From Streptomyces sp. HmicA12 (GTDB lineage: Bacteria > Actinomycetota > Actinomycetes > Streptomycetales > Streptomycetaceae), in contig NZ_KB891831.1 in NCBI RefSeq assembly GCF_000373565.1, positions 311,330 through 375,329 on the forward strand: 64,000 nt of DNA. The letters are read 5' to 3'. The notes under the pieces were generated by a model, which made no database searches, was not told the DNA's origin, and worked only from the letters and a program-made list of their open reading frames with translations. A program made the position numbers and the translations under genes. Of the stretch, positions 1-7,229 are shown piece by piece (position 1 is the first letter of the stretch; every line of letters starts with the position of its first letter).

Positions 1-149
1 AAGACCTGGTCCTCCAGTACGGCCATCAAGCCCCGGCAGAAGTCCATGGAACCGGAGATGAACAGCAGCACGGCGGCGAAGACGGTCAGCCCGCCGGCCG
101 CGGCCGCCTTGGCGCCGGATTGATGGTGTGAACTCGTCGAGGTGGCCAT
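1..149 (-). CDS. DUF7144-like small membrane protein, 5' part only
   Basis: The gene runs off the left edge, leaving its first 49 codons. It starts MATSTSSHHQ, followed by an Ala-rich stretch and a hydrophobic segment (LTVFAAVLLFISG) that looks like the first membrane helix. A good Shine-Dalgarno (GGAGG on the minus strand, 157-161) lies 7 nt before the ATG, which fixes the start. The pattern, including the SMDFCRGL that follows the helix, matches my memory of the DUF7144 membrane family common in Streptomyces. Function is unknown. It is divergent from the MFS gene that follows. Confidence 0.65.
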   Translation of the reverse strand, partial: MATSTSSHHQSGAKAAAAGGLTVFAAVLLFISGSMDFCRGLMAVLEDQV

Positions 150-311
150 GGCAGGACCTCCGTGTTCGGTGCCGGTGCCGAATGCACCGTTGTGGTGCCC
201 CGAGTGTTGCGCCCGGCCCCGGGTGCCGGTCGTCACCCTCCGGGGGTGACGACCGGGCGGGGGCCACAGGGGACTCTGGCCGTCGTCCCGCCCCAGATCG
301 GAGGCCAGCCG

Positions 312-1718
312 ATGACCGTGCCGTCCAGTGACGGCGGGGCCGCAGCCCCGCACGAGCCACGCCCCTGGCCCCGCCAGGTGCTCGCGCCGCTCGCCCTGGC
401 CCAGTTCGTGTGCAGCTTCGCCGGGTCGAACATGACCGTGATGATCCAGGACATCAGTGAGGACCTCGACACCACGGTGCAGGGCGTGCAGACCGCGATC
501 ACGGTGTTCCTGCTGGTGATGGCCGCGCTGATGATCCCCGGCGGCATCCTCACCGAGCGCTACGGCCGCAAACGGTGCCTCGTCGTCGGCCTGGCGATCT
601 ACGGGGTCGGCGCGCTGCTCAGCGCGGCGGCACCCGGCCTGGGCGTCCTCATCCTCGGCAACTCGATCCTGGAGGGCATCGGGACGGCGCTGCTCATCCC
701 GCCCGTCTACATCCTGACGACACTGCTGTTCACCGAGGTCACCGACCGGGCCCGCGCGTTCGGGGCGATCATGGCGATGGCCGGGATCGGCGCGGCCGCG
801 GGACCGTTGATCGGCGGGCTGATCACGTCGGCGATCAGCTGGCGGGCGGCGTTCGTCTTCCAGGCGCTCGTCGTCGTGGTGATCATCGTGCTCGCCCGGC
901 GGGTGCACGACCCGTTGCCGCCGGACCCGGAGTGCGACTTCGACACCTGGGGCGCGGTGCTCTCGGCCTCGGGCCTGGTCCTGGTCGTCATGGGCATCCT
1001 CGCCGCCGACGACAACGTCTGGCTGATGCTGGCCCTGCTACTGACCGGCGCCGTACTCCTGTTCGCCTTCTTCCGCTGGGTGCGGGCGAGGGAGCGCAAG
1101 GGTCGTCAGCCCCTGCTGCCCACCGCCCTGTTCCGCAACCGCACCTCGAATCTCGGCCTGATCACCCAGCACATCCAGTGGCTGACGCTGATGGGCATCT
1201 CGTTCGTCGTGGCCACCTACCTCCAGGTCGTACAGGGTTACAGCGCGATCGGCACCGGTGTCGTCTTCACCGCGTCCACGCTGGGCCTGCTGCTGTCCTC
1301 GCTGGGCGCGGAGCGGTTCGCCAAGCGCAGGGAGCAGCGCACGCTCGTGATGGCCGGGTTCATCACGACGGTCTGCGGCATCGGCGTGCTCATCGCACTT
1401 GCCCAGAGCACGACGAACGCCTGGATGTACGTCCCGGGGCTGTTCCTGATCGGCCTCGGGGTCGGGCTGATGCTCACCCCGTCGGTCAACATCGTCCAGT
1501 CGAGCTTCCCCGAGGACCTCCAGGGCGAGATCTCCGGCCTGTCGCGCAGCATCTCCAACCTCGGCTCGTCGGTGGGGACCGCGGTCGCGGGGACCATCCT
1601 CGTCGCGGACCCGGCCGTCGGCCCGTACATGGCCGCGCTGGTGGTCATCGCCGTCATCGGGCTCGGCGGTCTGGTCGCCGCGGCCAAGCTCCCCCGGACG
1701 GTTCACGGCCCGTCGTAG
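312..1718 (+). CDS. MFS transporter, DHA2-like drug/proton antiporter
   Basis: A 468-residue integral membrane protein of the major facilitator superfamily, probably a proton-coupled exporter of small molecules. Hydrophobic segments run through its length from LAPLALAQFVCSF onward. The cytoplasmic loop 2-3 signature is visible as GGILTERYGRKR, and a motif-C-like GIGAAAGPLIGG follows helix 4, as in antiporters. The open frame extends upstream to 162, but the ATG at 312 is preferred: it has a purine-rich GGAG 8-9 nt upstream, and the extra upstream residues do not look like transporter sequence. Its 3' end overlaps the convergent RDD gene by 16 bp. Substrate is not predictable. Confidence 0.88.
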   Translation: MTVPSSDGGAAAPHEPRPWPRQVLAPLALAQFVCSFAGSNMTVMIQDISEDLDTTVQGVQTAITVFLLVMAALMIPGGILTERYGRKRCLVVGLAIYGVGALLSAAAPGLGVLILGNSILEGIGTALLIPPVYILTTLLFTEVTDRARAFGAIMAMAGIGAAAGPLIGGLITSAISWRAAFVFQALVVVVIIVLARRVHDPLPPDPECDFDTWGAVLSASGLVLVVMGILAADDNVWLMLALLLTGAVLLFAFFRWVRARERKGRQPLLPTALFRNRTSNLGLITQHIQWLTLMGISFVVATYLQVVQGYSAIGTGVVFTASTLGLLLSSLGAERFAKRREQRTLVMAGFITTVCGIGVLIALAQSTTNAWMYVPGLFLIGLGVGLMLTPSVNIVQSSFPEDLQGEISGLSRSISNLGSSVGTAVAGTILVADPAVGPYMAALVVIAVIGLGGLVAAAKLPRTVHGPS

Positions 1719-2146
1719 CGGACGGCGGCGGCGACCACGAGGTCCGGCACCGCGGCCCGCCGCCGGCTGAACGGGATCCACAGCAGTCCCAGCGGGAACG
1801 TCACGCTCAGCGCGGCCCGCAGCAGCGCCCGCGGGAGACCGAGCCGGTGTCCCGCGCGGTCGCCGACCCGTATCCCCATCAGCCGCCCGCCCACGCTCTG
1901 CCCGGTCATGGCCCAGGCCCCGCCGAAGTAGCACACGGCGAACGTCCAGCCGATCACCCCCGCGATCCGCCCGTCCAGCGCGGGCATCCGGAACGGCGGC
2001 CCGGCGACGAGCAACCGTGCGCATCCCGCGCCCAGTTGGACGCTGACGCCGGTGAGCGCGAGCACCAGGATGTCGAGCAGCGCCGCGATCCCGCGCGAGA
2101 CGAGCCCGGCCGGCTCAGCCCCGCCTCTGCCCTCCGGAACGCTCAT
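1703..2146 (-). CDS. RDD family membrane protein
   Basis: A 147-residue protein with the RDD family pattern: an N-terminal Arg and Asp in the first helix (SRGIAALLDILVLAL), a central helix pair with a Gly-rich GQSVGGRLMGIRV, and a last segment ending RRAAVPDL. RDD proteins are small membrane proteins of mostly unknown role; some act in cation/proton exchange. Its ATG overlaps the stop of the upstream repeat-protein gene by 4 bp (ATGA), so the two should be translationally coupled. In other actinobacteria I recall RDD domains fused to repeats of the kind in that upstream gene, which suggests the two products work together. Confidence 0.85.
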   Translation of the reverse strand: MSVPEGRGGAEPAGLVSRGIAALLDILVLALTGVSVQLGAGCARLLVAGPPFRMPALDGRIAGVIGWTFAVCYFGGAWAMTGQSVGGRLMGIRVGDRAGHRLGLPRALLRAALSVTFPLGLLWIPFSRRRAAVPDLVVAAAVRYDGP

Positions 2147-3048
2147 CGGCCCGCCCGCCCGTTCGCGGGCGCCCCGCGCCGGAGCATCCGGTCGGCGAGC
2201 CGGTTCACCCCGCGGTCCCCCCGGCGCCCGAGGTCCCGGAACGCGGCGCCGGTGTCCGCGGCCATGCCGCCGCCGGTCTCCCGCACGATCACCCCGAGAT
2301 CGATCTCCCGCAGCACGTCGCGGGTGAGCCCGACCAGGTCGATCCGGGCGATGATCCGCTCCACGTCCACGCGGTCGGCGACGGCGTCCACGTCGACGCG
2401 GGCGGCGATCGCGCCCACATCGACGCGGTCGGCGACGGCGTTCACGTCGACGCGCGCCGCGATGGCGTCGACGTCGACCCGCTCGACGATCGCGCCCACG
2501 TCCACACGGGTCGCGATGGCATCCACATCCACCCTGGAGGCGATGGTGTTCACGTCCACCCTGGAGGCGATGGCGTCGACGTCCACCCGCTCGACGACCC
2601 GGTCCACATCCACCCGCTCCACGACCGCACCCACGTCGACCCGGTCCACCACCGCATCCACGTCCACCCGTTCGACGATCCGGCCGACGTCGACCCGCTC
2701 CACCACGCGGTCCACGTCCACCCGGTCCACGACCCGGCCCACATCGAGCCGGGCCGCGACCGCGTCCACATCGAGCCGGGCCGCCACGGCGTCCACGTCC
2801 ACCCGCGCCACCACGGCGTCCAGGTCGATCCGGTCCAGGACCAGACCGACCGCGCCGCGTATCACCGCTCCCCCGACCGCCTCCACCGCGTGCCGGGCGT
2901 CGCGCACCCGCCGCGTGACGAAACCCGTGAGGCCGTCCGCGTATTCATGGCATTCACGCATCATCACCAGACCGCAGCAGGGACCGCGCGGCCGGGCATC
3001 ATCCACCGCGGGTGAGTCGCCGCCCGGCGGGCCCGAACGGGGCGACAT
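2143..3048 (-). CDS. Nonapeptide-repeat protein coupled to RDD gene
   Basis: A 301-residue protein with no recognised enzyme domain. Residues 73-243 are nineteen back-to-back copies of a 9-residue unit, consensus R-V-D-V-(D/G/N)-(A/R)-(V/I)-(V/A)-(D/E/A). Arg, Asp and the alternating aliphatic positions are almost invariant. The N-terminal ~70 residues hold MMRECHEYADG and an amphipathic stretch; the C-terminal ~55 residues are Gly/Arg-rich. The strict 9-residue period could form a solenoid or a long amphipathic surface lying on the membrane beside the RDD partner (inference). The start is uncertain: the ATG at 3048 lacks a strong Shine-Dalgarno, and the ATG pair at 2964/2961 is an alternative. 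It ends in a 4-bp overlap with the RDD gene. Confidence 0.75.
   Translation of the reverse strand: MSPRSGPPGGDSPAVDDARPRGPCCGLVMMRECHEYADGLTGFVTRRVRDARHAVEAVGGAVIRGAVGLVLDRIDLDAVVARVDVDAVAARLDVDAVAARLDVGRVVDRVDVDRVVERVDVGRIVERVDVDAVVDRVDVGAVVERVDVDRVVERVDVDAIASRVDVNTIASRVDVDAIATRVDVGAIVERVDVDAIAARVDVNAVADRVDVGAIAARVDVDAVADRVDVERIIARIDLVGLTRDVLREIDLGVIVRETGGGMAADTGAAFRDLGRRGDRGVNRLADRMLRRGAPANGRAGR
2320..2832 (-). repeat. 19 x 27-bp in-frame coding repeat
   Basis: Nineteen tandem 27-bp units encode residues 73-243 of the repeat protein. Units differ at third positions and at a few codons, so the array is old or under protein-level selection rather than freshly amplified. The most divergent units are at the two ends (RIDLDAVVA first, RIDLVGLTR last). 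Confidence 0.9.
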
Positions 3049-3235
3049 CTGGGGCCGGTTGGGCCCGCGCGCAGGGTGCGCAGGACCGCCGTACGGGAAT
3101 CATCGACCGAGCATGTCGTTCTCCTGCCCAGGACGCCACGTCAGGCCGTATTCTGATGATTTCAGGCCGTCCGTGACCCCGGTGGCCGATCCCCGTCGTC
3201 CTGCCTCCCGGACCACCTCCGGAAGTCCGATCCGC

Positions 3236-3985
3236 CTAGGGGAAGTCGCCATGCTGGAAAGAAGCGCATGGCCCGTCGGGCACGTCCTGGTCCACGAGGC
3301 CCACGGACTGACCGTGATCGAGTTCCACGGCGAGATCGACATCGCCGCGGCGCTGCACATCCTGCCGACACTCGACACCGCCACCAGCGCCGTCGGGCAC
3401 ACCGTGGTGCTCGACCTCGAGCCGGTGGAGTTCTTCGACATCTACGCCCTGCGCCTGCTGTGCCGGGCCCAGGACCGGGTCGTCGCGCGCGGCGGCCTGC
3501 TCCTGGTGGTCTGCGCGCAACCGCCCATCCTGAAGCTCCTGCGGGCGGGCGGCCTGCTGGACCGGTTCGCTCCGCTGCCGACGGTGCAGGAGGCCTTGGC
3601 CCGGGGCGCCCAGGAGGCTGCCGGGTGACCCGTTCACGGGGATCGATCCCCCTGTCGGAGAGGGGAGTTCGGCGCGTTCCCCGATGAGGCCGAACGGCAG
3701 GCCGTTGCGGTCGGCCAGGATGCGGGCGAGCCACAGCACACTGACGCCCCCGGCACCGAGCCGCTCGGTGTGGCGCAGGTCGACGAGGACGCCCGCGGCG
3801 CCGGGGCGGATCGCACCGTGCAGCAACCTCCCGACCGAGGCTTCGGCGGCCGGCCCGAGTTCCGCGCGCACCTCGATGACCAGACATCCGGCGACGCACC
3901 GCACCACCACCGGCGGCGTCCGGCTCTTCGTGCGCGGTGCGCGCGGTGTCCGGCGGCGGAGCCTGCGTACGGGATCCCAGGCCAT
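3236..3985 (-). CDS. Second STAS-like protein, probably decayed at its 3' end
   Basis: The first ~119 residues (DNA 3629-3985) look like a STAS domain: PPVVVRCVAGCLVIEVRAEL, then GVLVDLRHTERLGAGGVSVL and a following helix. The position of the usual D-S-S-G is occupied by G-A-G-G, so the phosphorylatable Ser is missing here too. Instead of ending with the domain, the frame runs on for another ~130 codons exactly antisense to the neighbouring STAS gene, where its sequence is Gln/Arg-rich and unlike any fold. I read this as a real or recently real gene that has lost its proper stop, not as a true 249-residue protein. Start at the ATG at 3985, with a G-rich region upstream. Confidence 0.45.
   Translation of the reverse strand: MAWDPVRRLRRRTPRAPRTKSRTPPVVVRCVAGCLVIEVRAELGPAAEASVGRLLHGAIRPGAAGVLVDLRHTERLGAGGVSVLWLARILADRNGLPFGLIGERAELPSPTGGSIPVNGSPGSLLGAPGQGLLHRRQRSEPVQQAARPQELQDGRLRADHQEQAAARDDPVLGPAQQAQGVDVEELHRLEVEHHGVPDGAGGGVECRQDVQRRGDVDLAVELDHGQSVGLVDQDVPDGPCASFQHGDFP
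3251..3628 (+). CDS. STAS-domain protein lacking the phospho-acceptor Ser
   Basis: A 125-residue single-domain protein of the anti-sigma-factor antagonist (SpoIIAA/RsbV-like) fold. The strands read GLTVIEFHGEIDIAAA and HTVVLDLEPVEFFD, followed by the helix YALRLLCRAQDRV. In active antagonists the loop after strand 3 reads D-S-S-G-L, and one Ser is phosphorylated by the partner kinase. Here it reads D-I-Y-A-L, so this protein probably cannot be switched in the usual way. The ATG is preceded by GGGGAAG at a good distance. No anti-sigma factor or sigma factor lies beside it. The fold assignment is firm, the role is not. Confidence 0.8.
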   Translation: MLERSAWPVGHVLVHEAHGLTVIEFHGEIDIAAALHILPTLDTATSAVGHTVVLDLEPVEFFDIYALRLLCRAQDRVVARGGLLLVVCAQPPILKLLRAGGLLDRFAPLPTVQEALARGAQEAAG

Positions 3986-4213
3986 GGTCGCCCCCCGACC
4001 TCGACGGACGCACACCGTCGCGCCGCCCGGAGCGGCGTGGGAGGGGCCATCCGGCCCTCACCCGCAGGGCCGGACGGCCCCGCATCGCGGCTCCCTGCGA
4101 CTACATCAACGGCCGTACTCCCCTGGTCCGCGATCCCAGGGTTTTCACCGTGGCCACGGCGGCGCCGCGGGTCCATCGTGGAGAACACGAAAGTTCACGG
4201 GGCTTTCGTACAT

Positions 4214-4259
4214 GGGGGAAGAACGGGGGAATCACGGGGGAACGAACGGGGGACGGGGG
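4214..4259 (+). other. Five G5 runs, candidate G-quadruplex
   Basis: Runs of exactly five G occur at 4214, 4225, 4236, 4248 and 4255, with linkers of 6, 6, 7 and 2 nt. This satisfies the usual intramolecular G-quadruplex rule (four or more G3+ runs with short loops). The last run is also the left side of the adjacent terminator stem. Confidence 0.5.
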
Positions 4260-4279
4260 TGCCCACCACGGGCACCCCC
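4255..4279 (-). terminator. Intrinsic-type terminator of the LAL regulator gene
   Basis: A perfect 10-bp stem (GGGGGTGCCC / GGGCACCCCC) with a 5-nt loop lies 23 bp past the stop of the LuxR-type gene. There is no U tract, as is usual in Streptomyces. Confidence 0.75.
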
Positions 4280-4302
4280 GCTGTCGTGCGTCGGGGCGTG
4301 TG

Positions 4303-7092
4303 TCAGGCATCGGCGGATTGGCTGATGAGGCGCACGAGTTGGGCCCTGCGGTGCACTCCGTCGAGCTTGCGGTAGATGTTGCCGAGGTGGAACTCGACCG
4401 TCTTGACACTCAGGAAGAGCTGCTCGGCGGCCTCGTGGTTGGTGACTCCGCGTCCTACGGCGAGGGCGACGCGCAGTTCCTGCGGGGTGAGGCCGTCGAG
4501 CGGGGTGCGGCCCGCGTCGCCGGTGCGGGAGCCGTCGCCGCCCGCGGCGTGCAGTTCGGCGGCGGCGCGGGCCGCCCAGCCGCTCGCGCCGAGCCGTTCG
4601 AAGGTGGCGAGTCCGCGCTGCAGCCACCGCCGCGCCTCGCCGCGCCGCCCCTGCCTGCGCAGCAGTTCACCGCGCGCGAACTCGGTGCGGCCCCGCTCGA
4701 ACGGAGCGTTCACCTCGGCGAGTCGGTCCAACGAGCGGCCCATGTGGACGTCGGCCTCGGCCGGTTGGAGCATGCCGCGCACCCGGGCGGCCGCCGCCGC
4801 GGTGACGGGGCGGTGGCCGCGGCCCGCCTCGTGATCGAGGACGCGCAGCACGTCGTACGCCTCGTCGGTGCGGTGGAGGTGGACGTAGGCGTCGGCGAGG
4901 TCGGTGGCCCAGGAGAGATAGAGGCCGTCGCCGCGGCCGTTGGCGAGCGAGAACTCCCGTACGTTCGCCAGGTGCCGGACGGATTCCTCGAAGCGGCCGA
5001 GGCCGAGTTCGAGCAGCCCGAGCGCGCTGTGGGCACGGGCCGCGTCCATGGGGAGTTCGGCGGTCTCCGCGAGGGACCAGGCCTGTGCCGCGTGGCGCCG
5101 GCAGTCGGCCTCTTTGCCGCGGGCGGCCTCGGTCCTGGCCTGGGCGGCGAGCGCCCGGCACACCTCGATGACGCGTCCGGTGTCCTCGCCGAGCCGGGCG
5201 GCCTCGTCGGCGTGGGCGAGCGACGCGTTCCACCGGCCGCTCCAGAACTCGACGACGGAGTACGTGCCGAGAAGGTGGGCGAGGAGTCCCACGGTGCTGG
5301 AGGCGCGTGCCGCGTGCACGGCGCGGTCGAGCAGGGCGTGTCCCGCGTCGAGTTCCTCGGCCGCGAGGTAGCACAGGCCGCCCACGCCGGACACCGGATA
5401 GGGGAACGCCAGGTCCGGTGCGGAGAGCGGCTTCTCGAGGTCGTGGAGCAGGGCGCGGCCGTCCCGCGCGTCACCGCCGAGGAGTTCGACGAGCGCGTGC
5501 AGGAGGCGTACGGGCAGGGCCGCGGCCGGGTCGCCGAACGCCTCGGCGATCTGCATCGACTCGGCGGAGGTGGCGCGCGCCGCGGTGAGGTCGCCGATGG
5601 CGAGTTCGGTGAGGGTGATGCCGCCGAGCATGACGGCGGCCAGGGCGGGATCGACCCGCCGTGCCTCGTCGACGGCGGCCCGGAGCTGCTCGCGGGCGTG
5701 CGCCGGGCGGCCGCGCTGAATGTCGACGTAGCAACGGAGTTGGCGCAGGTCGAGCACGGTGCGCTCACCGGCGGCGTGGCCGAGGGCGCGGTCGAGGAGT
5801 TCCGCCGCCTCGTCGAGCGAGCCCGCGGCCTGGGCGGCGCGGGCGGCGGCGAGCAGCCTGCGCGCCTTGTGCTCGTCGCCGGGGGTGAAGCGGGCCGCGT
5901 GCGCGTACAGGCGGGCCGCGAGCGGGAAGGCCAGGCCGGCGGGGCCGCCGGACGCGGCGCGCTCCAGGGCGGCGGCCACCTGTTCGTCGGGGTCGGCGCC
6001 GGACTCCGCGAGGTGCCAGGCGTAACGCTCCAGGGCGATGGGCGCCTTGGCGTCCCGCAGGGCGTGGGCGACCGTCCGGTGGGCCCGCCAGCGGTGCACG
6101 GCGCTCGCTCCGTGGTAGACGCCGGAGCGGATCAGCGGATGCCGGAAGATGTACGCCCCCTCCTCGACGGTCATCAGGCCGGCCTGCTCGGCGGGTTCGA
6201 GCGCTTCGTAGGTCAACTCGTGTGCGCGCAGGACGCGTTCGGTGCCGGCGAGGGGGCGCGGGCCGAGGACGGCGAGGAGCAGCATGGCATCCCGGGTCCG
6301 TTCCGGGAGGCGGTCGATGGCACTGCGGAAGGTGCGGGCGAGCATCTCGCCGATGGGCAGCGGGGCGCCGGTGTCGGGCCGGTGGCCGCCGCGGGCGAGG
6401 AGGGCGGGCAGTTCGACGAGGGCGAGCGGGTTGCCGCGGGCCTCGGCCAGCAGCCAGCTGACGTCGTGCGGCGAGAGCGGTTCGTCGGCGACGAGTCTGC
6501 GCGCGGCGTCGGCGTCCAGGCCGTGCAGGGTGAGGGTCTCGACGGGGGCCAGCCGGGAGGCGGCCTCCCCGCTGTCCCGGGTGGCGAAGAGGGCGACGAC
6601 ACCTTCGCGGCCGAGCCTGCGGGTGGCGAAGGCGAGGGCGTCCAGGGAGTAGGGGTCGAGCCACTGCGCGTCGTCGACGACCATCAGCACGGGCCCCGAC
6701 TCGCTGACCGCGCCGAGCAGGCTGAGCGTTCCGGCGGCGACGGCGAACCGGTCCTGCGCGACGGCGGGCCCGAGCGCGAGCGCGCTGGTGAGAGCGGCGG
6801 CCTGACGGTCCGGTATCCGCTCCAGCTGGTGGGTGACCGGCCGGAAGAGGTCCGCGAGGCCCACGTACGGCAGCCCGGTCTCGGACTCGATGCCGTGGGT
6901 GCGCAGCTGGGTCAGGTCCCCGGCGACCGACTCGGCGTAGGCGAGCAGGCTGGACTTGCCGATCCCTGCCTCGCCGCGGACCACCAGGGCCCCGCTGCGC
7001 CCGCCGCGCGCACCGTCGACGAGGTCCTCGAGCCGCGCGCACTCCGCTGTACGACCCAGCAGCATGCGGCCAGGGTAACCGCCGTCGCTCAT
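4303..7092 (-). CDS. LAL-family LuxR transcriptional regulator
   Basis: A 929-residue regulator of the large ATP-binding LuxR type. The N-terminus carries an AAA/NACHT-like ATPase: Walker A GEAGIGKSS near residue 45 and Walker B VLMVVDDAQWLD. The long middle is helical and TPR-like. The last ~65 residues are a LuxR/GerE DNA-binding helix-turn-helix (LTPQELRVALAVGRGVTNHEAAEQ is its first half, then SVKTVEFHLGNIYRKL). Such proteins bind ATP and often an inducer (maltotriose in MalT) and activate nearby genes. The target is unknown; the divergent position and the GH3 glucosidase nearby are only suggestive. MLLGRTAE at 7065 is an alternative start. Confidence 0.92.
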   Translation of the reverse strand: MSDGGYPGRMLLGRTAECARLEDLVDGARGGRSGALVVRGEAGIGKSSLLAYAESVAGDLTQLRTHGIESETGLPYVGLADLFRPVTHQLERIPDRQAAALTSALALGPAVAQDRFAVAAGTLSLLGAVSESGPVLMVVDDAQWLDPYSLDALAFATRRLGREGVVALFATRDSGEAASRLAPVETLTLHGLDADAARRLVADEPLSPHDVSWLLAEARGNPLALVELPALLARGGHRPDTGAPLPIGEMLARTFRSAIDRLPERTRDAMLLLAVLGPRPLAGTERVLRAHELTYEALEPAEQAGLMTVEEGAYIFRHPLIRSGVYHGASAVHRWRAHRTVAHALRDAKAPIALERYAWHLAESGADPDEQVAAALERAASGGPAGLAFPLAARLYAHAARFTPGDEHKARRLLAAARAAQAAGSLDEAAELLDRALGHAAGERTVLDLRQLRCYVDIQRGRPAHAREQLRAAVDEARRVDPALAAVMLGGITLTELAIGDLTAARATSAESMQIAEAFGDPAAALPVRLLHALVELLGGDARDGRALLHDLEKPLSAPDLAFPYPVSGVGGLCYLAAEELDAGHALLDRAVHAARASSTVGLLAHLLGTYSVVEFWSGRWNASLAHADEAARLGEDTGRVIEVCRALAAQARTEAARGKEADCRRHAAQAWSLAETAELPMDAARAHSALGLLELGLGRFEESVRHLANVREFSLANGRGDGLYLSWATDLADAYVHLHRTDEAYDVLRVLDHEAGRGHRPVTAAAAARVRGMLQPAEADVHMGRSLDRLAEVNAPFERGRTEFARGELLRRQGRRGEARRWLQRGLATFERLGASGWAARAAAELHAAGGDGSRTGDAGRTPLDGLTPQELRVALAVGRGVTNHEAAEQLFLSVKTVEFHLGNIYRKLDGVHRRAQLVRLISQSADA

Positions 7093-7170
7093 GTCGGCGG
7101 CATCCTGTCAACCTGCGTTTTGTCGGATCTGGTGGGGGAGTTCCGGCGCGCGTTGCGAAGGAGTGGGCGA

Positions 7171-7213
7171 GCCGGGTGCCCGGCCACGACGAATCCGTGG
7201 CCGGGCGCCCGGC
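7171..7213 (-). terminator. Long stem-loop after the ABC exporter gene
   Basis: An 18-bp stem with one G/A mismatch (left arm 7171-7188, right arm 7196-7213) and a 7-nt loop, ACGAATC. It lies 17 bp beyond the stop of the ABC exporter gene on the minus strand. Confidence 0.75.
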
Positions 7214-7229
7214 ACCCGCGGCGGCGCGC

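Larger units (their letters stand above)
3986..4302. other. 317-bp intergenic region with G-runs and a terminator
   Basis: No gene is supported here. The region holds five G5 runs on the plus strand and a strong stem-loop next to the end of the LAL regulator gene; both are listed separately. The upstream region of the second STAS gene also lies here, but I see no convincing -35/-10 pair. Confidence 0.6.

Noticed and set aside
575..3240. A 1000-residue open frame through the MFS, RDD and repeat genes
   Set aside because: Composition is Arg/Pro/Gly-rich with no domain, as expected for shadow frames in high-GC DNA; only its last 126 codons (the STAS gene) are real.
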